Part shown: piece by piece, positions 17,952 through 27,722 of the stretch | How the letters are laid out: every line of letters starts with the position of its first letter | Numbering within the stretch: position 1 is the first letter of the stretch | Assembly: GCA_902984215.1 (NCBI GenBank) | Contig: CADWAF010004146.1 | Span: 1 to 29,223, forward strand | From: Willaertia magna | Lineage: Eukaryota > Heterolobosea > Eutetramitea > Acrasida > Naegleriidae | Direction of reading: 5' to 3' | Length of the DNA: 29,223 nt | Notes under the pieces: generated by a model | Seen by the model: the letters and a program-made list of their open reading frames with translations, nothing else | Database searches by the model: none | Told to the model about the DNA's origin: nothing | Made by a program: the position numbers and the translations under genes

Positions 17952-19890
17952 TTCATCCTATGAAGTTACCGGCTCATCTCTTCTTAATAGTTCTTCTTTT
18001 TCTAAGAACGAAGAGAAAAATGTTACGATATGCGTTAGAATGAGACCCTTTGGTGAAATTGAAAAAGGAAAAGAACTAGGTTACGCTTTCGAAATTTTAG
18101 ATAACAAAACAATAAGAGAAAATATATCGCTTTCTGGGGGAAAAGGGAAAACATCCAATTTCTTTCTTTTTGATAATGTATTTGGACCTTCTTCATCAAA
18201 CGCTGAGATTTATGATGCTTGTGCTAGAAAAATAGTAGATTCTTGTTTACAGGGATACAACGGAGTAGTGTTTGCTTATGGCCAAACATCTAGTGGAAAA
18301 ACGCATAGTGTATTGGGGTACAAAGACCCTGGTTTAATTTCTAGAGCTATGTCACACATATTTGATTACATTAATAATAGTAATAAGGAATGGTTACTAA
18401 GAGTAACCTACGTAGAAATATATAATGAACATATTTATGATTTATTTAATCCAAAAACTAATACCGCAACCTTAATTGTACAGGAAGATAAATGGGGGCA
18501 AACTATTATTAAGAATATTGAGGAGAAATATGTTACTTCTGAAAAAGAGGTTTTACAATACATTTACAAAGCACAAAAGAATAGACATACCGGCGAAACC
18601 GGTATGAATAAAGAAAGTTCTAGGTCACACGCTGTCTTTACTATGATTATTGAGTCTAAAGACAAAGAAACTGACAGACATGATGGTGGTACTTTTTCAT
18701 CAGTAAAGAAGCCTTTACGTGAACAGAAAGGTCAAGCTGTTAGAGTTTCCACACTTTTCTTAGTTGACCTTGCAGGCTCTGAAAAGTCAAGTAAATCAAA
18801 GAAAGAAGGACATACAAGAACAGAAGGCAACTACATTAACACTTCACTGTTAGCTCTGAACAAAGTTATTTTACAACTTTCAAAGAATAGTTCATCAAAA
18901 GCTCAGCAACTGCCCTCGTATCGTGAAAGCAAACTAACCAGAATTTTGAAGATTGGTCTTGGAGGTAATTCAAAGCTTTCTGTTTTATGCTGCATCACTC
19001 CTGGAATTAGTCATTTATTTGAAAGTATTAGCACGCTTAGATTTGGCTACAGTGCAAGTAAGATAACTAACAACACTAAAATTAACGAAGTGCTAGATGA
19101 AACGGCTCTGTTGAAATGTTACAAAAGAGAGATAGATGACCTTAGAAAGAAACTGGAAAATAATGACCAAGCAAAGGAGAATGCAATTATAAAACAGGAA
19201 ATTGAACAAGTAATGAAAGAAAGAAAACAACTGGAAGAAATGTTAGATGAATTAACAACGTTGGTACTTGTTGGAAAAGGAGAAGAACTGAAAAATAAAC
19301 TGTTGGAAAGTAAACGAAAAAGCCTCTGTTTACTTACCCCACCGAAAACTAAACTAGAGATAAGTGAGAGTATCAGTCCTTCTACCATTAACACTTCGGT
19401 AGACTCTTCACCTTCTCAAATTGCAACAAATTTAGGACAGGAGAATGATTTACAGACAACTAAGATAAACGAACTTGAAGAGCAAATAAAAGAGTACCAA
19501 CAAAGATTAGAAGAGGAAATGATTGCTAGAGAAGAAACAGAAGAAAGGTGGCTGGATTTGTACAAACAAACAGTAAAGTTTCAAAATAAGGCAAGAGAGT
19601 TGGAGTTTTGTAAACAAGAACTGCAGGAAGAATTAAGGAAAAGCAACAGCATGGCAAACAAGTGGAAAGAAGAGGCGCACCACCTAAGTAATCTGTTTAA
19701 TCAAACTATTCAATGTGACAATAATAATATAGAATCAAATCACAACCTGCAAATCATCCAACTTCTGAAGCAAGAAATTAAAGCACTCCAAGACAAGGTT
19801 GAATTTTTAACAGACTCAACCAAAACCAAGACACCTTCTTCTTATACAATGGATAAGTTTCTGGTCGCATCGCCTAGAATGAATTTGTAA
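17920..19890 (+). CDS. Kinesin motor, kinesin-7 (CENP-E)-like
   Basis: The 656-residue protein has an N-terminal motor (about 33-395), so plus-end-directed movement along microtubules is expected. The P-loop is GQTSSGKT (121-128), switch I is NKESSRSH and switch II is LFLVDLAGSEKS; the microtubule-binding region includes ESKLTRIL. After the motor, TNNTKINEVLDETALLKCYKREIDDL matches the neck of the kinesin-7 family. Coiled coil follows (about 410-470 and 520-640) with a Ser-rich break between. CENP-E proteins are far longer, so this is a compact kinesin-7. An insertion of about 30 residues (KDKETDRHDGGTFSSVKKPL) lies just before switch II. An overlapping upstream ORF precedes the start. It converges with the kinase gene, with 74 bp between stops. 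The motor call is firm; the subfamily is likely. Confidence 0.92.
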   Translation: MYSLPLALTNNSSYEVTGSSLLNSSSFSKNEEKNVTICVRMRPFGEIEKGKELGYAFEILDNKTIRENISLSGGKGKTSNFFLFDNVFGPSSSNAEIYDACARKIVDSCLQGYNGVVFAYGQTSSGKTHSVLGYKDPGLISRAMSHIFDYINNSNKEWLLRVTYVEIYNEHIYDLFNPKTNTATLIVQEDKWGQTIIKNIEEKYVTSEKEVLQYIYKAQKNRHTGETGMNKESSRSHAVFTMIIESKDKETDRHDGGTFSSVKKPLREQKGQAVRVSTLFLVDLAGSEKSSKSKKEGHTRTEGNYINTSLLALNKVILQLSKNSSSKAQQLPSYRESKLTRILKIGLGGNSKLSVLCCITPGISHLFESISTLRFGYSASKITNNTKINEVLDETALLKCYKREIDDLRKKLENNDQAKENAIIKQEIEQVMKERKQLEEMLDELTTLVLVGKGEELKNKLLESKRKSLCLLTPPKTKLEISESISPSTINTSVDSSPSQIATNLGQENDLQTTKINELEEQIKEYQQRLEEEMIAREETEERWLDLYKQTVKFQNKARELEFCKQELQEELRKSNSMANKWKEEAHHLSNLFNQTIQCDNNNIESNHNLQIIQLLKQEIKALQDKVEFLTDSTKTKTPSSYTMDKFLVASPRMNL

Positions 19891-19964
19891 ACATTAAATG
19901 TATAATAAATTAAGTTTTTGTTTTTTAAATGCTTTTCCTCAATTACTTATTTTAACCAAAAAAA

Positions 19965-21630
19965 TTATACTACCTCTTCTGAGCTACTGGATAAAACATC
20001 TTCCTTTTCAATTAAATGTTGTTTTGCCTTAAGAGCTGCTTGTTTCATTCTACGTTTAATTTTTACTATTAAAGCTAAATTGACTGATTTTCTTTCAATC
20101 TCACCTTGTACAATAGCATGCTTTACCTCATTCTCTGTAACAGTTATAGCTTCTGCTTCACTACTTGTTTCAGAACTTATTTCAAAGTTATTATTATTAT
20201 TATTTGGAAGTATATCATCACCTAATAAATTATCTTGACTTTGTTGTGCCTCCTTTGGTAATTGACCATTACTATCTAATTCATAAGTAGCACTCAACCA
20301 AGGATGATGTTTAAATTGTTTTAAATCCATTCTAGTTTCAGGATTTTTATCCAATAATTTAGAAAATAAATCTTTCAATAAATAATCTTTATCTAAAGGA
20401 TGAGGAATTACTAAATGTTCATTTTGAATACTATTATAAATTTGAATATATGATTCACCTTGAAAAGGAGTACTATTAAATAAAATTACATATAATGTAA
20501 CACCTAATGCCCATATGTCACTCTTAAATCCACTATAAGGATCTCCTTTAATAGATTCTGGTGACATAAAGGCTGGAGTTCCAGCAGCTGTCTTTATTAA
20601 ATCATCATCTCCTTCAACTATTTGACTCACTCCAAAATCTGATAATTTAATATTGTCATCTGCATCAATTAATATATTTTCAGGCTTTATATCTCTATGA
20701 CATATTCCTTGTCGACTAATAATTTTAATAAATAAACATTCATATTAATAATACTTACTGTAAATATTGTAATCCTGCAATAATCTGTATCATATATTTC
20801 CTTACTTGATTTAAAGTATATTTACATGGTTTTGCAACTGCTGATGTACTAGTTTCTGACATTGTTAAAATAGGACCATTCTCTACATATTCAATAACTA
20901 AATATAACATATCATTCTTTGGATCATCTATTACTTCATATAATTTAACAATATTAGAATGATCTAATTTCTTTAATATTGCAATCTCTCTTTGTACATC
21001 AATTAACATATTTCCTCCTCCAGCCTTTTTAATCCTCTTTAATGTAGATTTATTCATCATTTTGATAGCGTAGGGTCTATTCGAACTATCCATACATAAT
21101 TTTACTTTTCCGTATGAACCTTTACCTATAGTTGTTATTAAAGTATATTCATTTATCGTTTTATTTCCTTCTTCATCATATCCTAATGAAACAACACTTG
21201 TTATTTTAGTACCATCATTACTAGAGGAAGGTGAAAGTATATCACTATCATATATATTGTTTTGATGATGATTTTCTAAATGATCTCCTCTATCATCATG
21301 ACTACTACTTATTTGTAATTTAGTAGGCTTTAAAGTATTAGAAGACGATGAAGCGTTTCCATTTTGTCTATCTTTTCTATTATACATTTGTTGAATTAAA
21401 TCACCTTCACCTTCTTCTCTTTTACTTCCAAATAGTGAATGTATTGGTAAAGTTGCACTTCTGCTTCTTTTAGTTAACTTTGTCAGGTTACCAGTAGACA
21501 TGGCTTCCGAATCACTTTGTGGAGAATTTATTGCATTTGGAGATTTATTATCGTTTTTAATTTTCAAGTGATGAATACTAGATGATCTACCTGACGAATC
21601 AATTCGATTTCTTGATGGTATTATCCCCAT
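19965..21630 (-). CDS. CAMKK/SNF1-kinase-kinase-like Ser/Thr protein kinase, two exons, probable N-myristoylation
   Basis: Exons 20759-21630 and 19965-20715 (minus strand) join across a 43-bp GTAAGT...TTAG intron to give 540 residues. The join restores the catalytic loop (H-RQGIC-HRDIKPEN), which neither exon holds whole. The kinase domain spans about 162-445: GKGSYG (169-174), ATP lysine K190, helix-C E215, catalytic D299, DFG 317-319 and GTPAFMSPE 336-344. The VQREIAILKKLDHSN and GTPAFM motifs place it near CAMKK and the yeast Sak1/Tos3/Elm1 kinases, which activate AMPK-type kinases. The Arg/Pro-rich insert of animal CAMKKs is absent. The N-terminus MGIIPSRN fits the Gly2/Ser6 N-myristoylation pattern, suggesting membrane anchoring. 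A long Ser/Asn-rich linker (about 8-150) follows. The C-terminal tail has a basic amphipathic KIKRRMKQAALKAKQ segment where CAMKKs carry calmodulin-binding sites; calmodulin binding is inferred. Confidence 0.9.
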
Positions 21631-22059
21631 TATAAGAGTTTTATTATTTCAATAATTTAAAGAGAGTTTTACCCTTTAGATTTCCGGCAGATAAGTTTTT
21701 GAATTATTCTAAAAAATCAATGAATCTTATAGTTAAAGGAAGTCAGTTTGTTTTCTGTTAGAAAAATAAAAGTTTTTTTTTGAGTTTGAAAAGCCACGAA
21801 TAACATAAAAGTGAAAGGAAAGAACGACTCTAATTACTTGTCAATCTCTACCTCAAAATCAAGACTTTTTCCCCAATATTTTTTTTATGGTGGAAAGTTA
21901 TTGTTGTGAGAACTGTTATTTTATCAGTTTGCTTATTGTAATTGTAAGAATAGACATTCTAGCTATAGCGTACTTTCGCCACTATTTGACGCAATTAAGG
22001 AAAAGTTATCTCTAAAAATGAGGTCTGGTCCAATAACATGAATTACAGTATTGTTGTAT
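21631..22059. other. Intergenic region upstream of the kinase gene
   Basis: These 429 bp lie between the kinase start and the end of the TPR-like gene, both on the minus strand, so they hold the kinase promoter and the TPR gene's 3' end. There is a TTTCCGGC patch near 21678-21685 and pyrimidine/purine runs near 21770-21890. A short minus-strand frame overlapping the TPR gene end looks like a shadow. Nothing else is recognisable. Confidence 0.45.
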
Positions 22060-23151
22060 TTAATTAGCAATTTCCAAACTTTTACATGCTCTTTGGAATT
22101 GTTCTGCGTAGTTAGTAATGTTATATTTTTTGCATAACATTTCCCATATTTCATTACTTGAATGATAGGTTAGTTCTTTGGGTAATTGATTTACTAAGGC
22201 TAAATGTTTTTTGTTCTTTTCCATTGTCAATAGCAATGATAAATATCTATTTTGATATAGAGTGTTATCTCTTTCTAAAGCTATTGCATTTTCAGCTTCC
22301 TCAATTGATTTTATGAATTCTCCTTTACGGTAATATAATGTGGAGATTATATGGTGGATATAACTTTTCCGCTCGTTGGTTAGTGCCTTTTCTAAAAGTT
22401 TAGAGAGCAGAGTAATTGATTCATCCATTTCCTTAATGTCTGTAGATGTTCTTGCTATCAATAAAGCTTTGTATTCAAGTAAATTGTCTTTGAGTTCTCC
22501 TATTGTTAGTAAAGTATTTATTTGATATATTAAGGTAGGATTAGATTTTAAAGAATTTAATAAATAGCTCACTAAGGTTAATGCTTTTTCATTTCTTTTC
22601 CTTTCAACTTCTCGTTTTTTATTTAACGTTATAAATTTATTGTTAGTAGAGGAAAGAGTATTTGAGTATTTAGGATTCATATATATTTCTATTAATTCAT
22701 AAATTACTTCAATATTGTTTGGAAAATTTTTGTTTAGCCTTAATAAATATTTCTCGCATTTTTCTACCTCCCTCAAATCAAAATAGACTTTTGACAAGGT
22801 TTTCAACAAAAAAAAATTGTTTTCAAATTTCTTCAATAACACTTTCATTACGGAAATAAAGTAATACGGATGAATCCACTGCATTTGATATGAAAAATAC
22901 ATTGAAATTACAATAATTGTCATTTGTTTTACATTTGATTTTTCTAGGTTAACTACTTTTAGTTTTTGAAGTAAATTTTTCTGTAAAAAGAATGCACTTT
23001 GAAAGTCATGTAAATTTATGTAACACTTTAGAAGATCTACTATACAATCAAGCCTATTAGGAGATAGGTGACTTCTAACAATTAGTAATCGTTCCCGAGC
23101 ATTTACAAGCCTTCTTCTTTCATCAACGGAGCGGCTGTTAATACGGTTCAT
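22060..23151 (-). CDS. TPR-like helical repeat protein, function unknown
   Basis: The 363-residue product is almost entirely helical and resembles a divergent tetratricopeptide protein. Helix pairs with TPR-like spacing include LDCIVDLLKCYINLHDFQSAFFLQKNL, LLKTLSKVYFDLREVEKCEKYLLRLNKNFPN and YIHHIISTLYYRKGEFIKSIEEAENAIALERD. The last of these is the most canonical TPR (about 268-300). I cannot assign an orthologue. I chose the ATG at 23149-23151; the frame is open five codons further up to a TTG only. It diverges from the carboxypeptidase gene with just 47 bp between start codons, so the two are probably co-regulated. TPR proteins act as scaffolds, including in cilia, chaperone and anaphase-promoting complexes; no choice among these is justified. 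Confidence 0.75.
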   Translation of the reverse strand: MNRINSRSVDERRRLVNARERLLIVRSHLSPNRLDCIVDLLKCYINLHDFQSAFFLQKNLLQKLKVVNLEKSNVKQMTIIVISMYFSYQMQWIHPYYFISVMKVLLKKFENNFFLLKTLSKVYFDLREVEKCEKYLLRLNKNFPNNIEVIYELIEIYMNPKYSNTLSSTNNKFITLNKKREVERKRNEKALTLVSYLLNSLKSNPTLIYQINTLLTIGELKDNLLEYKALLIARTSTDIKEMDESITLLSKLLEKALTNERKSYIHHIISTLYYRKGEFIKSIEEAENAIALERDNTLYQNRYLSLLLTMEKNKKHLALVNQLPKELTYHSSNEIWEMLCKKYNITNYAEQFQRACKSLEIAN

Positions 23152-23198
23152 TTTTTTTGGCGCCAACTAAATTACCTTAGAAGAGGCAAAAAATTGGA
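23152..23198. promoter_or_regulatory. 47-bp bidirectional promoter with TTGGCGCCAA palindrome
   Basis: Only 47 bases separate the divergent start codons of the TPR-like and carboxypeptidase genes. At 23157-23166 lies the perfect 10-bp palindrome TTGGCGCCAA, preceded by a T run, so it reads TTTTGGCGCCAA. This contains the TTTGGCGC form of the E2F/DP consensus. Six G/C bases in a row is striking in this A/T-rich setting. The core must serve one or both genes, and their leaders must be very short. Binding is inferred from the motif alone. Confidence 0.5.
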
Positions 23199-25781
23199 AT
23201 GATGTCTTCCCTAGAAAGAGCATTCGTGGAGGGTGAGCTTTTTAATGGAGATACAGAATATTATAACGAAGAAGAATATGATTCCGAATTTGATGATGAT
23301 AGTAATTTATTTAAGTCATCAATATTTGTTGCAAAAACTGGAACAATGTTTACGATAGGACCAAGTTTTGAACATATCAGCACAGTTCCTGCTGTTCCTG
23401 AAGATACTTACGAGGCAAGTCCTAGCTTAGTACCTAGAATGCTACTTCATGATTCACAAAGATTAACCCAAATGAAAACTCACCACAGGATTGTTTTTGA
23501 TTGTGTAGATTCAAGTCCTTATCATAAAAATAACTCTTCTGAGGAATCAACTAGCTATGAAACAGCAAGATTTTTGAGCTCCGAATCAATGGTTCTTTCT
23601 TTTGAGGATTCATTAGACCAAAGCGTTCAAAAACTGTCAAACAAACAAAATGAATTGAAGCCTTATTATACATTACAGAATGAGAGTGATAATACCTTAG
23701 TTTTTGAATCTAGATTTGAAAGTGGAAATTTACGAAGGGCTATACAGATTTTTGATAACGAATACGATTTGATTTTGAAATTTGATGTCAACACAACTTC
23801 ACATACTCAATGGTATTATTTCTCTGTACGTAATGCGAAAAAAGGAAAAAGGTATAAGTTTAACATAATTAATCTGTTGAAGCCAGACAGTCTCTATAAC
23901 CATGGAATGAAACCTTTAATCTATTCTGTTAAGGATTCAGAAACTAAGGGAATAGGTTGGGTTAGAGGAGGTACTGACATTTGCTATTATAGAAATAATA
24001 TCAAAAGGAAAAATGGTTATTATTATACTTTAACATTTACTTTTGAGTGCACAAGTAAGTTTCGGCTTTTGTTACAAATAACTCCTGTGTAGATGATAAT
24101 GATACTTTTTATTTTGCCTATTCTTATCCTTATACATACACTAATTTACAAAATTATTTAAGTAAACTGGAACAGGATCCAGTAAGACGCAATTATTTAA
24201 GAAGAAGAATACTTTGTACAACATTAGCTGGAAATAGTTGTGATTTACTTACTATAACCTCTTTCTCTGGAAATCCTCAAATTTTAAGAAAAAGAAAGGG
24301 GATTGTCCTATCAGCCAGGGTCCATCCAGGAGAAAGTAATTCTTCCTATATAATTAAAGGTATAATTGACTTTTTGACAGGTCCAAGTATCGAGGCTAAG
24401 GTTCTGAGAGATAGGTAAGTAATTTTTTTATTGTTTACATTTTACTGATTATTTCAAGTTTTATTTTCAAAATTATTCCAATGCTTAATCCTGACGGTGT
24501 AATTAACGGCAATTACAGATGCAGTCTTTCTGGGTGTGACCTTAATAGGAGATGGCATTCTCCTAGTATTCATTTACATCCAACTATTTACCATGCAAAA
24601 AGAATGATTTTACAATTTGCAAGAGAACATGAAGTTGTCCTCTTTTGCGATTTTCATGGTCACAGTCGTAGAAAGAATATGTTTATGTATGGTTGTACCG
24701 ATGGGTTAATCGGGGAAGAGAAATTAACACCAAAAGTATTTCCAAGGCTACTGTGGAAAATTTCACCTCATTTCTCTTTCCAGTGTTGTCATTTTGGAAA
24801 ACAAAAGGGAAAGGACAGTACAGCAAGGGTTGTGTTAAACTCAACAGGATTGTTAAGAAATTGTTTTACTTTAGAGGCTTCCTTTTGTGGACCTGATTTT
24901 GGAAAACACTCTGGAAAGCATTTTAACAGTAGGCATTATGAACAAATGGGATATTACTTTTGTGAGGCAATATTAGATTATTTAGATGCCGATAATCAAC
25001 TAAAGGTTAAATTAGTTGTAAAAGAGTTAGAATTGATCTATCCAGAAAAGCAAGATGTTAATGAACCATTCATAGAGGAGTAAGTAGTCTTTATGTAATA
25101 GAAACTAAATATTTCATAAGCTCTGCGAGTTCTGATGATTCGTTACACCCAGCGGTAGTGGTTCAAAAGAAAAAGAAGAAAAGAAGAAAAACTTCTAAGG
25201 TGGACACTGTTAACAAGTCAAAGATGAAAAGAAAATTGAATGTTGAAATACCTACAGCCACATCTATAGAAAAAAAGAAAGAGGTTTCTCAGAAAAAGGT
25301 ACCAAAGAAACCAATTGAAGAAAAAGGACATATAACTAAGATTAAGAAGGACAATTTCAATTTAATACAGAGTGAGAATATGCCACCAACACATGAGGAA
25401 GCGAGATTAAAATCATTTGAAAAATACAAAGAAAAATTATTATCCAGCCTTAAACAAAAAACCCCTTTTACAAGTTCAAGTGAAAGAATTCTGGATATTT
25501 TAGAAAAAGCAGAGCAGATTAAAATTATGAAAAAAGAAAAGAGACCAGAGACAGCAAAAAAGGGTTTTTATAAAAAGATAACAGAAATTGATTTGTTATT
25601 AAATATTCCACAACAACTATTTGAGAATGAGACAGTGATTCATTCTGCTAGAAATAATGCTTTGGTAGAAGTTTCTTTGCCTCAAATTAATAAGCCTTAT
25701 CTCAACGCAACAAATATTTCAATTTTAAAGAAAAAGAAAAAGGTGTTAAGTGCTCCTTCCACCTCACAAAAACACATTTAG
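23199..25781 (+). CDS. Cytosolic carboxypeptidase (M14D, AGBL/CCP type; tubulin deglutamylase-like), four exons
   Basis: Exons 23199-24054, 24093-24414, 24459-25079 and 25121-25781 join in frame to 819 residues across introns of 38, 44 and 41 bp. The CCP N-domain (about 155-290) reads LVFESRFESGNLRRAIQ, SHTQWYYFSVRNAKKG, then after the first junction FYFAYSYPYTYTNLQ. The M14D peptidase domain has zinc ligands H363 and E366 (ARVHPGES), then MLNPDGVINGNYRCSL, third ligand H459 (DFHGHS) and catalytic E532 (FTLEASFCG). All key residues are present, so it should be active. The family shortens polyglutamate side chains on tubulin and some other proteins. Motifs resemble animal CCP2/CCP3. The last exon encodes a very lysine-rich tail (about 605-819), beginning QKKKKKRRK, of unknown role. 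Its stop is 18-127 bp from the end of the convergent two-TM gene, depending on that gene's true end. Confidence 0.93.
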
Positions 25782-25799
25782 AATTTCTGAATTTGAGTT

Positions 25800-25908
25800 T
25801 TATTTCCTTTTCTTCTTCAAAAGAAAGAATAAATATGTTACAACAGGAATAGTTGAAACTAAGAAGAAAAAACTTCCATGCTTCAAGAAAAGTTTTGTGA
25901 ATATAGGT
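25800..25908 (-). other. Out-of-frame hydrophobic C-terminal extension of the two-TM protein gene
   Basis: Immediately past the stop of the minus-strand two-TM gene, the +1 frame stays open for about 36 codons to a TAA at 25800-25802. It encodes a membrane-helix-like stretch (HGSFFFLVSTIPVVTYLFFL) followed by LKKKRK and the stop, a classic C-terminal dilysine (KKxx) ER-retrieval arrangement. It could be reached by a one-base correction near CCCTTTCTTTAA, by +1 frameshifting at CTT-TAA, or by a 67-bp intron with a non-consensus GTACCT donor that also restores phase. It may equally be chance hydrophobic translation of A/T-rich sequence. Confidence 0.45.
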
Positions 25909-27108
25909 TTAAAGAAAGGGAATCTTGCTGGTTCTTGGGGGAGGTACGTAACGTGCTTGTTCATAGCCTAATTCTTCTGTTGGGATATTCATGTCTAACA
26001 ACTTTTCTTCCTTAATATCCTTTTGTGGCTTAGTTGTAACGTCTGTTGTAGTGTCTGCTGGAGAGTAATCTGTTGGTGAATAAGAACGAGAATATTGTTG
26101 ACCTAAATGAAAATCTTGTACATTTTCTTGAGGTAAATTTTGATCGACAGAAGTTTGTGACTTGTCAAATTCCTTTTGTTCGAATGAGGGGATTTCTTCC
26201 TTACTTTGAAGGTTAAAGTCTTTGTCTTTTGTGGTATCAATTGGAATTGAAGTGTCATCAGTAGATTCAAAGTTATTGAAATTTGTTTCTTTTGGTACTG
26301 TAGGTGTAGCCCCTAAGTGAGGTAAATAAGTGATTACCGGTTGCACTTTTGGTGGAGGTGGAATATTTTCCTTAATTATATTTTCAGGATTAATTATATC
26401 TGTTACAATAGGTGCATTTACGCTCGGTCTTTCAGGTTGTTTTTGTTTAACAACATTAATGTTTCTTTTTGCAACTCTACGATTGAAGAATTTGTGAGGT
26501 TGAACACTAAGAATTTCTTTTGGAGGTGGTGGAGTTTCTTGATGTGGTAACAATATTTCTGGTTGTGTTGGTAGCATAGCAGGGGTTGCTTTAGTTTGTT
26601 CTGCTTTAATTGTTGGCTTTTCGAGTAAGTTTAATTCTATTTCTCTGCTTTTAACAATTTTTGTGAAAACAACAATTCTTTGAACAAGATAATAGAACAT
26701 TAATAGTTGTAAAGCCTTGACTGGTAAGATAGAGATTGGATAAACAACATAATTTAAAATGATTGACTCAGTTGTTGAGTAACCACTGCCAATGGAATTG
26801 ATAATTAGTTGAAGGGAAAATATAAAAAGTGAAACTGCCAATATTATTAAACTTTCAAATAATGGAATTAAATACTTTTCGGCCATTATCATTAATTGGT
26901 TGAGTTTTGGTAGAATTCTATCGGCTACATTGTCAGTTTTGATTATTGTGTAGTCTAAACGTGACATTGCTTGGTACATTTGGTCATTTGCCCTTTCAAA
27001 CTTGTTAAGAGCAATTTCTAATTTATCAAGTTGCTGGTCACTTCTGGGAATAGTGCTTTTTTCAAGGTGTTGAATTGTTTTAAATGCTCCAGTAACTGCT
27101 CCCAACAT
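25909..27108 (-). CDS. Two-TM protein with Pro-rich cytosolic region, function unknown
   Basis: The 399-residue protein is not recognised. Residues 10-75 form an amphipathic, coiled-coil-like helix (LDKLEIALNKFERANDQMYQ). Two hydrophobic segments at about 80-104 and 118-148 form a hairpin or a pair of membrane helices. The remainder (155-399) is hydrophilic and probably disordered, with Pro-rich patches (HQETPPPPKE, ENIPPPPKVQP, YVPPPRT) that could bind SH3-, WW- or EVH1-type domains, and an RRVAKRN basic cluster. Helix hairpins of this kind occur in reticulon-like and organelle-shaping proteins, but no motif proves it. A seven-codon upstream ORF lies at 27128-27151. A further hydrophobic segment with a dilysine ending lies out of frame past the stop, so the annotated C-terminus may be wrong. 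Confidence 0.75.
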   Translation of the reverse strand: MLGAVTGAFKTIQHLEKSTIPRSDQQLDKLEIALNKFERANDQMYQAMSRLDYTIIKTDNVADRILPKLNQLMIMAEKYLIPLFESLIILAVSLFIFSLQLIINSIGSGYSTTESIILNYVVYPISILPVKALQLLMFYYLVQRIVVFTKIVKSREIELNLLEKPTIKAEQTKATPAMLPTQPEILLPHQETPPPPKEILSVQPHKFFNRRVAKRNINVVKQKQPERPSVNAPIVTDIINPENIIKENIPPPPKVQPVITYLPHLGATPTVPKETNFNNFESTDDTSIPIDTTKDKDFNLQSKEEIPSFEQKEFDKSQTSVDQNLPQENVQDFHLGQQYSRSYSPTDYSPADTTTDVTTKPQKDIKEEKLLDMNIPTEELGYEQARYVPPPRTSKIPFL

Positions 27109-27722
27109 TATTGATTTTCTTTCTCTTTTAAAGGGTTCTTTTGGTTCTCATTAAATAAGTGCTTTGAAATTACATAATTTAAAAAGTAATTTTTATTTTT
27201 AAAGTGTTAAAAATTGATTTCGATTAAGCTAGGTGACAATAGAGTATTACTGTAAAAATATTATTTCCATGCAAGACAACTTCGCCATTTATTTACAATT
27301 TTTATTTCTTTCCCCCCAGATAAAAGATCTTTACAATTTTCAAAATTAATTTTCAACAATTTTAGTAATATTAAATTTTAAAATGAAATTAAATATATAA
27401 TATTTGTATTAAAAAATTATATATTAAATTTTGTTATATAATTTTTTAATTTAAATAAATTAAAAATAATATGTTTTAAAAGGTTTTAATATTCAAGTTC
27501 ATTTAAATATTTTTATTTAAGGTAGAACTAAAGGGCATTTTTTGTTGTCCCATAAATTGTCCTTTAATTTTTTGCAAAAGTCGAACAGTGAGGTAACAGA
27601 ATTATCGCCAATAATTCAGCAATTATTTTGTAATTTTAAACACATTTTAGAAAATAAACATAAGTTTTATGATAAAAATACTTTTATTTGGTTTATTTAT
27701 TATATACAAGGTGTTATAAAAG

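Noticed and set aside
19119..19394. Serine-rich minus-strand frame over the kinesin coiled coil
   Set aside because: Antisense of Glu/Lys-rich codons often gives open Ser/Phe-rich frames; no independent support.
19918..20238. 106-codon plus-strand frame over the kinase 3' end
   Set aside because: Antisense to the kinase C-terminal tail, starts without an ATG and has no homology.
4144..25802. Cytoskeletal gene cluster (cofilin, kinesin, tubulin carboxypeptidase)
   Set aside because: They are spread over more than 20 kb, on both strands, among unrelated genes; co-location is most simply chance.
25750..25971. 73-codon plus-strand frame between the carboxypeptidase and the two-TM gene
   Set aside because: It overlaps the carboxypeptidase stop and lies antisense to the other gene; no recognisable domain.
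26341..26550. Trp-rich plus-strand frame over the two-TM gene
   Set aside because: It is the antisense of proline-rich codons; no independent evidence.
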